Assembly: GCA_947846985.1 (NCBI GenBank)
Contig: CANTUZ010000004.1
Coordinates: forward strand, 54,599,672 to 54,663,671
DNA length: 64,000 bases
Source of the DNA: Fratercula arctica
Taxonomy: Eukaryota > Chordata > Aves > Charadriiformes > Alcidae
Reading direction: 5' to 3'
The notes under the pieces were generated by a model. That model did no database searches and was not told the DNA's origin. It worked only from the letters and a program-made list of their open reading frames with translations. Made by a program: the position numbers and the translations under genes. Below are positions 1 through 12,400 of this stretch, piece after piece (within the stretch, counting starts at the first letter, position 1; each line of letters begins with the position of its first letter).

Positions 1-49
1 AGAGAGAGAGAGGGAGGGAGGGAGGGAGGGAGAGATCCGGACAGCGAGA
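1..49 (+). promoter_or_regulatory. CRMP1: 5'UTR of the CRMP1 long isoform, purine repeat
   Basis: The 49 bases before the exon 1A ATG begin with (AG)n that turns into (GGGA)n up to about position 35, followed by unique sequence. The ATG has A at -3 and G at +4, a strong initiation context. The transcription start is not in view, and the core promoter lies left of the window. Confidence 0.6.
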
Positions 50-421
50 ATGGCCGAGAGAAAGAGGAACTGGAATAAAGAAGATGACCTGCCTGTTTAT
101 CTAGCTAGGCCGGGTACGACAGCCCAGACACCGCGGCAGAAATACGGGGGGATGTTCGCCTCCGTGGAGGGGGCTTACGAGAACAAAACCATCGACTTCG
201 ACGCCTACAGCGTGGGGAAGAAGGGGTCCCGGACCCCGCGGAGCGGCAGCCGGCACGACATGCTGGACGGCGGGGACAACTACAGCGAGACCGCCAGCGA
301 CATCAGCGAGGTCTCCGGCTCCGTCATCAGCTCCCCGGGAGACCGGGAGGACAAGACCCCGGGCGTGGAGATCAGATACCCCGCGGGAAAGGAGCTGCTG
401 CAGGGCCAGGACAATGGGCAG
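50..421 (+). CDS. CRMP1: CRMP1 exon 1A (long-isoform N-terminus)
   Basis: Encodes 124 residues from MAERKRNW to GQDNGQ and ends at CAG|gtgagc in phase 0, so it reads straight into exon 2 (SDRLLIKGG). The segment [20 protein letters not shown] is typical of long CRMP isoforms; [15 protein letters not shown] points to CRMP1. The rest is rich in Ser, Gly, Asp and Glu and looks disordered. The family's long forms differ in localisation and partners from the short forms. The open frame continues past 421 to 988, but that part is intron. Confidence 0.95.
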
Positions 422-3400
422 GTGAGCGGGGCCGGAGCGGGGCCCCGGGCCGGGGAGGGGGGGAGCCGCCGCCCCCGCTCGCCGGGCGAGCTGAGCCGAG
501 CCGAGCCGTGCCGCAGAGCCCCCGGGGGCCGCCTTCACGGGGGAGTTTCGGCACGGAAGGTCGGGGAGGCGCGGACCCCTCCTCCCCGGCACAGTGATGC
601 TATAGGAAGAGCCCGGCTGGCCCCTAAACTGTCTCACTACCCTCAGCTTAGTGGGGGCGGGCGGGGGGGAGAGGAGAGGGAGCGACCCCAGAAATCGTTT
701 TCCTTTGTAAGTGATGGCGATGAGTTTTTTCTGTTTCCCTTCCTGCCGGTAAAACGCTGCCCATGCCGGGCGGGCTTGGAGGGCAGCCCCGGCGCCTCCC
801 CCCTCCCCCCCACCCCCCCCCACCCCCCCGGAACAAAGCAGCCCCCGCTGCACTTCTGGGCTCGCCGGGCAAACTTCGCGGAGCCTGTCCCAGGCACGGA
901 CCCCGGCTCTGCCCCGGCCCCGGCTCCCCCCCGGCTCGCCCCCTGCTCCCCATGTGCCTTCATTGTCTCCCCGGCAGGGAGCCCGTAAGGCGGGAGGATC
1001 AGCCCAAACCTTTGCCCGGGGGTTCCCCACCTCCGGGGCTGCAACCTGGGCTCATATTGTAGACTTAAGGAAAAAGTGAGGCCGGTGGTGGGGCTGGCTA
1101 GCCCCCGCCAGCAGTGCTTCTCCGTCTCACCCCTGTCTGTGGCATGCAGGCTGGAAGCAGAGCCGGGGGGCTGGCTCTCCTGTGAGCCGGGGCTGTCACT
1201 GATTTCCCCTTAGAAAGAAATGCGGCCTTGCAGTCATGTCCCTGTGTAGATGCACCCGTTCCCTTAGCACCCAGCCTGGAGGCTGCATGGCCTGTCCATG
1301 CTCTGCTCTTTCCACAGGCTAAACAGAGTTTCCGCTCTTTTCTCCCCGTCTTCAGTTTGAACATGAATGGGACACTGGTCCTCTCTGGTCTGGGGGCTGG
1401 GTGCAGGTGCCGCATGGCCTCCCGTGCAGCCTGGTGGGTGCCCGCTGTGGTGGGACACTGGTGCAAGCAGGCAGGGCTTGGTGGGACACTGTGTCTTGCA
1501 ATGGTGCCGCTTCACTGCAGTGACCTCAGGGTTGCCTTCAGAGGCTGCCAGCTGCAGTGCAGTCTTCCCTTTCCCAGCTCACCTGAACCCTTGTGTCTTT
1601 TCCATCAGGACCCTGGGGCAGTGGGAGGGCATGGCACACCCTGAACATCCCCCATCTTCTGATGCCTCCTCCCCATCTTCTCTGCTTCCTAGTTCGGTCT
1701 GGGACTCAGAGTAGTGAGCACATTGCACGCTACCTCCTCGTGTCTCATTGTGCTTCCAAAGTTGTCTGGCTCTGGATTGGACTAGGGGGGTTAGGAGGAG
1801 GAGGTTGGGGGTAAAGTAGGCAAGATCTGGCCACTGGCTTAGGAAGGTGTGCTTTAAGCAGCAGCCACGTGCCTGACCTCTGTGCAGCAGCATCCAGAGC
1901 TTTATGCAAGCTCCGAACGGTGATTCTGAGGGTTGTGTGTCAGGGATGTGGTGTGGGTGGGAAATACCTCATACCTATGTATGTGTCGCAGAGGTGGATG
2001 TGCTGAGAGCTTGTCATTGCGGGGATTAACTCGGGCGCAGCTTTGCAGTGCCTTTTACCCTTCCTGCAGTGGTTCATGGAGCATTAACCAAGCACCATGG
2101 GTGGAGGGAGGCACTCTGTGAGTCAGAAAAGACAGAAGGGTTTCAACTAGCCACATTTGCTCTGCAGCAGGTGCTGGCATAGCATCTACCTGGCCTGGCC
2201 AGGCTGTGCCAGGCTGTGCCATCACCCACGGCCTACCTGGGTACTGGGACAGTGATGAGGAGGGCAGAGCAGGGCAGTGTGGTGGGGATCAGAGCCAGTG
2301 GTGGGGACAGAGCAGGCAGCGTCATCTGTGTCAGTGCTATCAGGGACAGAGGCAGTGGCATGGGGACAAAGCTGGGCAATGCCATGGGGACAGAACAAGA
2401 CAGTGCCATCAGGGTCAGTGCCATGGGGGCAGAGCAGGCAGTGGCATGGGGACAAAGCTGGGCAGTGCCATCAGGGGCAGTGCCATGGGGCAAGAGCAGG
2501 CAGTGCTGTGGGGACACAGCAAGGCAGTGCCATCGGGGTTAGTGCCGCGGGGGAACAGAGCAGGCAGTGCCATGGGGAGAGAGCGTGGCAGTGCCATCCG
2601 GGTCAGTGCCATGGGGATGGAGCAGGCAGTGCCATTGCCGTGCGCTGTGCAGTTGGACCCATAGACGGGGGTTTACCCCCCCCCCCCGCGGTCCCCACCC
2701 TGCGGGAGCCCACGCGTGGGACCCGCCGGTGACCTCCGCCTGCGAGCGGGGCGGTGGCGGCGGCGGCGGAGCTGGGGGGGGGGCGGCGTTTCCCAGCGCC
2801 GGTGCGGGAGGGAGGGAGGGAGGCTCCGGCTGGATTGATGGGCTGGAAAGGGGGGCCGAGGGGGTAGGGGTGGGGGGGACAGGAGGGAAGGAACCGCTTC
2901 CTGGGTTGAGCTGAGCGAATCCTGCTCCGACCTGCAGCCGGGAGGGCGCTGCTGCCGCCGGGAGAGGCAGCGCTCGCCGACCCCCCCGGGAGCCGCGTCC
3001 CTGTTTCACTGCAGCCGGAAAAAAAAGGTGCCGGGTTTGCCTGGCTCCCCTTCCTCTGGGCGAGGAAACTTTGCCTCCATTACCCAGCTCTGCCGGGTCG
3101 CCCGTGCCCCGCCCCATCACCCGACCGGGCTCCGAATTATTATTCCTCTTATCACCGCCGATATTTTTCCGTCGGGCTCGGCTCGCTCCTCGGGGTGTGT
3201 GGCGTGCGCCCGGCGCTAGCGAGAGCCGACATGTCTTACCAGGGCAAGAAGAGCATCCCCCACATAACGGTAAGCGGATGCCGGCAGGCAGCGAGCCGCT
3301 GCCCTCGCTCCTTTGTTAGCGGGGCGGGGAAGGGCGTGAGGCGGGAGATGCCCCGCGGATGGCGGCGGGGAGACCGCCGGGGCCGCGGCCGGGCTTCCCC

Positions 3401-6400
3401 AGGGCTGGGAGGGCGCCGGTGCCCTCTCCTCCTCCTGCTGGAGCTCCGGGCTGGGAGGGACTTAATTTTAAATTTTTATTTTATATATATATTTTTTTTT
3501 TTATATTATTTTTTTCCCCATTCCTCGCCCTCCGCACCGCCGGGGCTCAGCGCTGTCTGCTCTCTCGCCAGCCCGGGGCCGGCGGCGGTGGGTCGGGGCG
3601 GGGAGGGGAGGGGAGGGCCGGCGGGAGGCTCGCCCCGGCGCTGGCGGGGCCGGGGGCGACGGTGCCGCCGCCCTCCCGAGGAGCAGGGCCCGGGGAGGCT
3701 CGGCCGCCGGGCGAGGCAGAACAAAAGAGGGAGGGGACGAGCCGCAGCACAACGTGCCCCCGCCGCCGCCGCCCCACGGCAGCGGGCAGGGGCAGCGCAG
3801 CCCCCCGGCGGGGGTAGGGGGCGGTGGGCCAGGGTGGGCTGGGGGTGCGGGGAGATCGGAGGTGCGGAAACGGGGGAGCGGTGGTGGTGATGGTTGTGGG
3901 GGAAGTGTAGAAAATCAAAGAGCGCCATGATGCCAGCACCGACACCTCTGCGCGCTATTGATGCATCAGGCACGGTGGGGATCAGGAGTCAAAGAGTTAA
4001 CCATAACCATCCTCTTCCTATCTGTGCCTGTCTCCCGCTAGATGCTTTTATCCCCGAGCAGGACTACAATAGAGCATGCTTTCCATGCCAGAAAGAAAGG
4101 ATCTGGGTCCTTTGATTCAGTATTTCGTTTCCCATAGATACACCAGATCGACAGGAGCTGGTGGCTATTCTTTATCGAATAGGCAGAGCTGACGGGGAGG
4201 GGGCTTTCAGGGGAAATGTCCCCCCAGAGTTTGGTCGTGCAGAGGTTTTCCCCAGCACTGGTGTTGGTCTCCACGCTGGTGTCAGCTTTACTCTTGGGGG
4301 GCTGGATCAGTGTGTGATGGGGTCACTGCTGCTTTGGCACCCGGGGCACAGATGAGTGGGGAAGTGGGGTGAGCTCAAAGAGGCTTGGGTTTATTGAGCT
4401 TTCCCAGGAAAGCTGGCACCAAAAGGATTCAGGGCAAGTTTCAGTAGCAGAAGAGAAGGCTGACTGGTGGGTGTGGCAGCTTCACGAGCAAACCTGGTGG
4501 TTAAAGGCATTATTTGAGCCTGTGTTACAAGGTTTGTAAGCAACCCAAGGCTTTCTCCATATTAAAAAAAAAATCCTTTAGCCAAAATATTTGCTCAGGA
4601 GGGGTACAGCCTCCTTCTAAAAGCAGAGTATTATGATACCAAACTGCTGCATTTATAGTTTTCCACTATCAACAGGCAGCAGTTCTTGGTGGCCAAGGCT
4701 GAGCCTGGGTATTGTAGTGGCTCTCTGGGTGATGGCTCCTCTCACCTTGGTCCTCAGTGCATGGTGTGAATTGAGGTTACTGAGGGTACTTCTGGACTGG
4801 GGGAGGCCTGGCTACCCTCTGGGTGAGTGTCAGGTGCTTTGTGCATGGCTTGGCCTTCATTTGCAGCTGGAGTGTAACAGGTTCCCACCCATAGCTGGTT
4901 GTTTGCGCTCCAGTTTGGAGTAAAAGAAGAAACTGGAAGAGTTGCAAGTGTTTGCCTTGGAATCAACAGTTCATTTTAATTTCTTCACTTCTCACAAATT
5001 TCGTTCTCTGTGTGAGTGAGAGGATTGCTGGGAGAAAGAAACCCCAAACCTCAGCCTGTTCTCTTTGAAATGGGATGTGTTGAAGCTTCTATAAATGAAT
5101 ATTCATTAACACTAGTGAGTTTTGTGACCAAATCAAAGGCATAAATTAACATTAGTGAAGTTGGCAGGCATCAGACTTGGACTGCCTTTTTGTATTTTAG
5201 TGTTTTACACTTCTGGCCTTTCTTCTCCTCCAGCGAAAGCAAATCAGACACTCTGTGTTACACCTTGTATGTGCTGCCCATCCCACAAGAGCCCACTGGA
5301 TTTGTCTGTGTGTATCGTCTGAAAGCCCCATTCTAGTATGGTAAATTAGGTATTTCATCCTGCCACTAAGGAAATACATTGGAGCTTCAAGCCTTCTGGG
5401 CTCTGAGGAAATGTGATAGCTCTGTAAAGTTATGCAACAACAGCAGCAATGATGAAATCATATAAAAATGTCATTTGTTACTGTGCTTAACATTTCCTCC
5501 CCCCCACTCCTGCTTTTTGGAGCTACAGCAGCTCCTGGGTTCATTGGAATAGTGAGAAACTAATTTTTGACTGTGTCCTGTGCGCTGGTACTTTGCTGTG
5601 GATTTTCCTGTACCAAGCCTGTGTTCCGTGCATGGGGCCAAGAGCCATCCTGAGCACACGAGAAGAGCACCCAGCATCCTGCCACAGCATCCAGCCACAG
5701 ACACTACCTGCGGTCGGTACCTGGCCGAAATGTCCCTCCGGGAGCTTGCAGTGAGTCAGATCTGTGCATCAGGAACTTTGTGAAGGAAGAGGCAGGGGCT
5801 GGTTTCAGCTCTGGTTGGCGTGGGAGCAGGTGTCACTCTTGGGAAGACAACCCTGTGGTGTCCTTTCTGGGTTACCCCCCTTGGTGCACATGGGCATAAC
5901 TGCCGCCTTGTGCTTTGTCTGGCCGTGCCTTGCCTCCTGACTCCCTCAGACTGTTAGCAGTGCCTGACTGACACCCCCTTCACCCCTTTCCCCTTTGTTC
6001 CTGCTTTCCCTTCTCCCCTTTCTCCTAGAAGTATCTAGGACAGCAGAGACACTATGTTGCAGATAGGCCCCCCTTTGGCACTCAGCATCTCCCTGCTCTC
6101 GTTTATCAAAGCTTGCACCTGCTGTTTTTCCATTTCATTTCACCTGCCTTTTTTTCTTTCTTTTCAGCCCCTGAAAATTCATGCTTCTTGCAGTTTATCC
6201 AGTTTGTGGCTCTCCTGTTGCCCTTTATGCATCCCATGCAGCATCCAGGCTTGCTGTTGTTAGCAGAGCACCAGCACTGCTCCAGTGTAAGGTGCCATTC
6301 AGTTGTGAGTCAGACTGGAGAAACTCAGCCCTTTTCACTGTAACTGCTGTGAGGGGGACCTCTGTATTTGAAGCCCCAGACCAGTCTCTGGGTGATGTAA

Positions 6401-9400
6401 AATAGAGATGCGCTGAACCAGTAAGCGTGAGCACTTCGGTCACGTCCTCTGCACCGTGCTGAAGTCCTGGGAGGGCGGGGGTGTCTCACTGCCCTGGTTC
6501 AGGAGTGTTAGCTGGGAAAGCAGCAGGGTGTGCATAATGTAAGGGTGGCCAAGAATGCATCTGCAGGAGCATATTTCTCAGGCTGTGTAGCACAGTCAGC
6601 CACCACATCCATTGCTGAGGTGTTTTTCTGCATGAGGTGGCAATCTTTTGTGCTTCGGTTGTGCAGGCATGCTCTCATGCAGACAGATTTTCCGGGATAC
6701 ATCCCCCCGCCCATTGCTTTTAATGTCTCTATTATGCTCCTCTTGCGCAGCATATTACAGGGAATCAATGGGGACGATGACACTGGAAGATCTGTTACAA
6801 ATTATTTTGGCTTGTGGGTTTGGGTAGTGCTCGGCACTTTTCAAGCAAGGCCTAAGCCCAGATGAACTAAAAATGACAGTATATACAGAGAACAACTTAA
6901 AAAAAGCGTGTGGCATGTAAAATGTCTGTTAGAGGACTTGTTTTTTCCAGTAATGATTGCAACTATGAAAACATAATCAGTGTGAGCTCAGTGAAGAGGA
7001 GGTGTGAAGACAACTCTACTGAGCAAAGGGAGAATAGCTAGTCACCAAAGCAAATGCAAGAAGGGACATGGGAGAGGCAAGTGGTGCACAAATCTCTTAG
7101 AAAAGGGAATAATATTCCTGGGAATGGTCCCAGGGTTGGCATATGAATGGGGGAGGGAGCTGCTGGTCCTGAGCTGGCAGACTAAGGCACGGGGAGACAG
7201 CGAGCTCAGTCTCCTGTGGTGTTACAGGGGAGGATCTCATCATTGAGCTTAGCAAGTAAAGAGAAGAACTGGCACACGATGAGAAAAAGAAGCAGATGCA
7301 GAAAAATGAAGAGAGGCTGGAGAAATTCAGAGGAGTGGGCACAGAGAATAATTTTAGTTGTAGCCTTTTGAATTGATTGACGTGAAGAGAGCTGAGAAAT
7401 AAGCAGGCTTCAGTTGAACACAGCAGAATACTTTGCGAGAGGAAAAATACATTCATCTGGACTTTCGCTGTGTGAGACTTTGGTCTCAAGCTAACTATTG
7501 AGAGTCAAGACAGAAATTTTCTGTTTGGCTTGAGCAAAGTGCTGGGTTAATGTGAGGTGTTCTGGTGGGAGACAACAGCAGTGCAAGAGCTGCCAGCTGA
7601 TTTACTTTGGACACCAGGCGGGACATGTCCTACAGATGCAAGGTATGGTGAGTACCTGGAAAGGGGAACCAAAGTCCTCGTCTAGGTTTGGATCTATTCC
7701 ATATCTTGCCTCACCGTGCTTTTTTCCCCACCCACCTTTGCTTAACAGTATGAAGCTACACAAAGATTGGTGAGTGAGGTGCCAAAAGTGTTTGCAAAGC
7801 CCATGCCCTACTGAGTGCTGGGCATGGGAACAGTGTCTCACATTATTATTCTGCTATTGGTGCAATATTTGAACTGATTTAGACAGCACTTTTTGTCCTG
7901 CTTTAAAACACCAAGGCCTGGGACTTCTGGGTCCTCTCTTACTCTTGAATATTTGCTTAATATACTCCAAAGTTAAATTTTTCCATTTCTAGCTGTTTCA
8001 TAGACTGGGCCCCTCTCAGTTTACTTGTCTGCCGATGAATATTTGTGAATTCACATTGCATATTGCACTGGGCTTGGCAGCTCTGGAGATACTTTAGCTA
8101 CTTCAGTAGAAGTTGTTGGACTTCCAACCACCAATTCTGTGATTGTGTGGTAAGTCTTTTCCTTTCCTTTTTCTGCAGGAGAAAAAGTGGCCATAGTATT
8201 TAAGCCACTTCCATCTGATGTCTTAAATTACATTCAGCGTAGGTCCTTTGGGGGACATTTCTATGGAGATTGAAACCTTTGGCAGAAGGTCAGAAAGAGG
8301 GGTTGAGGGCAGCGATTCCTTTAACTGCCACAGCAAGTTTGTCAGTTGGTGCCCACATCAGTGTCATAGCTGGTGCCACCATGGGGAGCTGAGCTGTGTT
8401 TTGCTGGAAGCCGTGCAGGTTTGGAAAAGGGACAGTGGCTGTCTGGGCAGACAATTGATACGGTGAGGTGGTTGTTCAGCAAGTCTGAATCTTCTTCTTA
8501 CAAGTGCCGAGAGCGACCACTGCCAATGAGCCACTTTCCTGACAAGAGGTCAGGGTCTGTTTTCTGCTTTGCCGCCATTTCTTTCATAAACAACTTTATT
8601 CATGTGGTAAAGCTTCATTTTCCTGTGTGGAATCCAGGAGAGACCACTGGCTTCTGAAGGACCCAGGCACAGTGAGAGTTAGTTGGCATTCTAGTCTTTC
8701 AAAAGTCTTGCTGCTTTTGTAAGTATGAGAAAGATGGAACAGAGATGAGCAGCAAAATAATTTGCAGGTTTCTAATCTTGCTACATGTAAAGATGATGGC
8801 ATAGTCCCTTGGGGCAGAGATACTTTGGGATTACTTTTGCTTGGCACTTGATGCGCTTGTCACAAGGTAAGTTTTCGATCTGTAGTGCGTGGCCTGATGA
8901 GGTTTAAGGCCTCAGCTCTTGCTTAGGTGAATAATAAATGTCGCCGAATAATAAATGTCCCTACTGATTTCAGTAAGATCTACACTCTATGTAAAATCTC
9001 TGTCAGTAAGGCTGATCATCCTTGCCCACCCTGCACGTGGCTGGCTGAAGGAGTTTGCAGTGCCCACAGCTACGAGACTGGAAGGGTTGTTCACGGACTG
9101 GTGCTGACGCCATGGGAGCAAGAGTTGCTACTTGCGATGACTTGCAAGGGGAAGTAGATGCGTGAGGCAACATGACAACAAAAAGTGTCTAAGTGCAGAC
9201 AATACACATCTGTATCCACTGCATTTAGTCACTCAGGAATTACTGTTGCTAACATCATATTGGAGGGCAATTTCTACTGTTCTGCTTCCCTCGCATCCAC
9301 CTCTTGTGTCCAGAGAAGGGATTCCTTATGGTCTTAACCAGATTTTGACCACAAGTGGTGCCAAGGTGTCCCGGTAACCTGAGACAGGTTTCCGACTAGA

Positions 9401-12400
9401 ACTGAGCTAAAACTCATCTTCAGTTCCGTGGCACACAGCAGCCAGTCATGCTGTAAATTACTGTTATTTTTTCCCAAGTTTAACCTTTCCTATGAATGGC
9501 TTGCGGAGATTTCGAAATCAGCTGTAATTGATGCAACCTGTGTGTAACCCAAGAGATGGCTACAACACACGATGCAATGGGTTCAACGCTCCAGCCCATA
9601 CTGAGGTGAACCCCCTGCTGATGCTAATGAATATTGTCACCAATAAGATGTTTGTTGTGCTTCCCTTCTAAAAGCAAAACAAAGATGACATTTACAGTGA
9701 AGAAATCCCCATGGAGTTAGTAGCTGTAGGAGTAGCCCTTTTAGGCTGTGTGATTAAGGAGTGAAATTGCGAGCTGAATAGAGAGTCAGGTCTCCAAAGG
9801 GGAAACAAAAGAACATCAGATCTTTTAAATGAATAAAGATGAATGAATATATTGGCTACAGACCAAGATACAGCATTACTACAATCAACATAATCCTTCC
9901 TAAATGAATTGCCATATACTGGAGTGCATTTGTTAAGAAAAGGACCTTAAAAGCAGGATTCTCCATTAGTGGCCTATCGTAAATGATGCCTCAAGGATAC
10001 AGTGTTTTACAAGCAATTCCCTGAGTTGATTCAGGGATCACCCTGGTTAAAAATTACTTCCTATGGAGGGTAACCTAGACGTGAAATTCAAAAGGAAGGG
10101 TAGTGCCGATTAAAAACAGATCTTCTATAAGGAGACAGTACTTCATGAAATCCCATTTACAGCTCTTTGATCCTTATGAAAGGATTTTAAGCAAGCATTC
10201 CTCATGGGAAGGATGTCTTCTTTTGCCATTAAGTTTAAAAATGTTCCTTATTTGTAAGTGCTTTGCTAAAAACTTGGTAATTTAATGGTATTGTATCACA
10301 ACTGAGTCTGAATCTGACCAGCTCTGACAATAGACAACCAAATATATCCACCAAAAAAAAAATATGAAATTTCCTGTGTATTGTGAACAATAACTGCAAG
10401 AAGGAGAGCACAGAAGCACAGAGGAGCTCTGAGTATCTCCCTCCATTGTCTGCCAGTGGCACTTTTGCCGTTGAGAAACTGCTCCCTTGCAAATGGTCAC
10501 CTTGTGGAGATTTGGATAATCAAGAACACAAGCTTCAGCCCGTGGCTTTTGAGCCTTCCCTCTAAATTGGGGATGCCCTGTCTTTTCTAACTCTCAGTGG
10601 CCTTTTTAAAGCCTTAGCAACAAAAGATTCTGCCGTTCAAATGCTAAAAAAGTAAAGATGGATGCCTTAGCTGTAAGTGTGATAATGTAGCCTAATGCCT
10701 TCTTATGTTTGTTGCCTTTAATCTGATGTCTTTTAAATCACATGCATTTGTAGGCAGAGAACTGGAAATACAGGTGGATTTGGAATTTAAATTGTTTTCA
10801 ATTGGCTATTTAGCATAAAACCCTTAGTCATCTTCAGGGCCATTGACTAATCTGGATTTTAGAGAATACAGCCATTGTTGCTCTGGAGATGTAAGGACAA
10901 TGGTATATTCTAATAAGTCCTTAGAATTACGAAAAGGATGAAATCACTGCTGAGTGCTTCCTCCTTCTTTAGACTTGGAAAATGTGGGGCTCAGAGTGTT
11001 GCAAAGACTTTTTCAGTTGGCAATGGCTGCAGTGCAGCAACCATAAAAGTCCAAATGCAAGAATGAAGCAGCGCTTAGTTAGACCCATATGCTGGGTATG
11101 TTATATGAAGTTCATTGTAGTTAAATTGTAAACTACGTGTATATATATGCTATAACTATGTAAATAGTTAAAAAGACAAGATTTACGTGATTTAGAGATG
11201 AAGATGTAATACATAGACATTGCATTTGTGGAAAAAAAGCAAAAATGTAATAGCATATATTAGAAGTGCAGTCTGGACAGATTCTGCTATTTGATGAAAA
11301 AACTGCTCTTGAAATCTCTTTGAATCTTTTTGTATGGTTAGAATACATAATGGCAGATGCATTCTCTCTCTCTTTTTTTTTTTTTTTTTTTTTTCCCCCA
11401 AACTCCATCTTGTAGGATAGAGGTGTGGTTTTCTCTGAAAGGTGCCTGCAGGTGCAGTACCCCGGGTATCGATACTGAAAAGAAGTCTGTGGTTTGCTGT
11501 AACTTGTGCTCATTGTATTTTGACATGCTGCACCAATTTGAGATAATATTTGTTTAGTAAATCTTATGTCAGAAGATGGCAGTTTCGCAGTAGTACCAGA
11601 AGCAGATTGAGAACTGCATGTGTAAAAAATGTATTTGAATTTTGTTTTGTGTAATATTTTTAAATACCTCTAGCTCTGAGTGGAGTAGGTGAATGAAAAA
11701 AGGCTAATTTTAAATTTCTTTGCAATTGTTCCTGCTCTAACATTTGAATCTAGCATTTGGATTATATTTACAAATAACCCAGAGCGATTTACTGACCAAA
11801 GTAAATCACTACAGTTGTAACTGGGGAGCCTGCTGCAGATTTTGGGCCGGCAGCAGGGCTCAGGCTCATCAGCTGGCAGGTTGGTGCAGACGCTGCTTGG
11901 CTCTGCTGGCCTCGTACCGTTGGGAGCATGTGAAAATACGGACCCACTTCCAAGAGCTGAGCCAAGCTGGTTTAAAAATCTCAGCAAAACAGGCAATTTA
12001 TACAAATTGTGCCAGTCACCAGCTTCCATGTTTCTTGTTGCTCTTACTGTAATGCAAACAATAGTTGTAAAGGAGCGAAAGCCACCGCCTTGTGTCTGAG
12101 CAGCCGGCCCCTCCTCCTGCAGCAAACGATGCTGAGTTTGTGGCATCTCCTTCTGCTGCCATGAAAATTGCTGTCATGTCGCGGGCTAAGCTCTGTGCCT
12201 CTGCTGCCAGGTTAAGCAGGAGAAACTAAAGTGCAATTAGCAAAAAATCACCAGGAAAACAGCGCGCAGGGTTTGAAGGTGAAGAGCTGTGAATAATAGG
12301 AAAGGCTGTATGACACTCAGCAGCGAGCTGAGCTGGGAGGTGCCGGAGCGCTTGTAAAATGGAGCTGCAGGGAGACAACAGATAAGCATCGTTTTGCTGT

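Larger units (their letters stand above)
422..3230 (+). other. CRMP1: CRMP1 intron between exons 1A and 1B
   Basis: The first 600 bases continue the CpG island and include a cytosine-rich run (797-829). Positions 1050-2230 are moderately GC-rich unique sequence with no supported gene. A minisatellite occupies 2263-2640. From about 2690 the second CpG island begins and runs into exon 1B; short (GGGA)n and poly-C (2678-2690) runs occur there. Confidence 0.85.
2690..3850. promoter_or_regulatory. CRMP1: CpG island and probable promoter of the CRMP1 short isoform
   Basis: Dense CpGs and GC boxes flank exon 1B (ggggcggtgg, gggcggcg near 2746-2790; more downstream of 3550). No TATA box is evident next to the ATG. 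The island is interrupted by an AT-rich stretch at 3461-3517. By position this is the promoter for the transcript starting MSYQGKK. The exact start site cannot be placed. Confidence 0.75.

Noticed and set aside
101..1044. Long ORFs on the - strand opposite exon 1A (up to 309 codons)
   Set aside because: They lie in a CpG island where stop codons are rare, have Pro/Arg/Gly-rich chance composition, resemble no family, and shadow the coding exon.
2206..3120. ORFs of 95-193 codons on both strands over the minisatellite and CpG island
   Set aside because: Open in several frames because of the 62-bp repeat and high GC; no protein family features.
3195..3973. Arg/Pro/Gly-rich ORFs on both strands around exon 1B
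   Set aside because: Composition artefact; only the 13 codons at 3231-3269 belong to a known protein.
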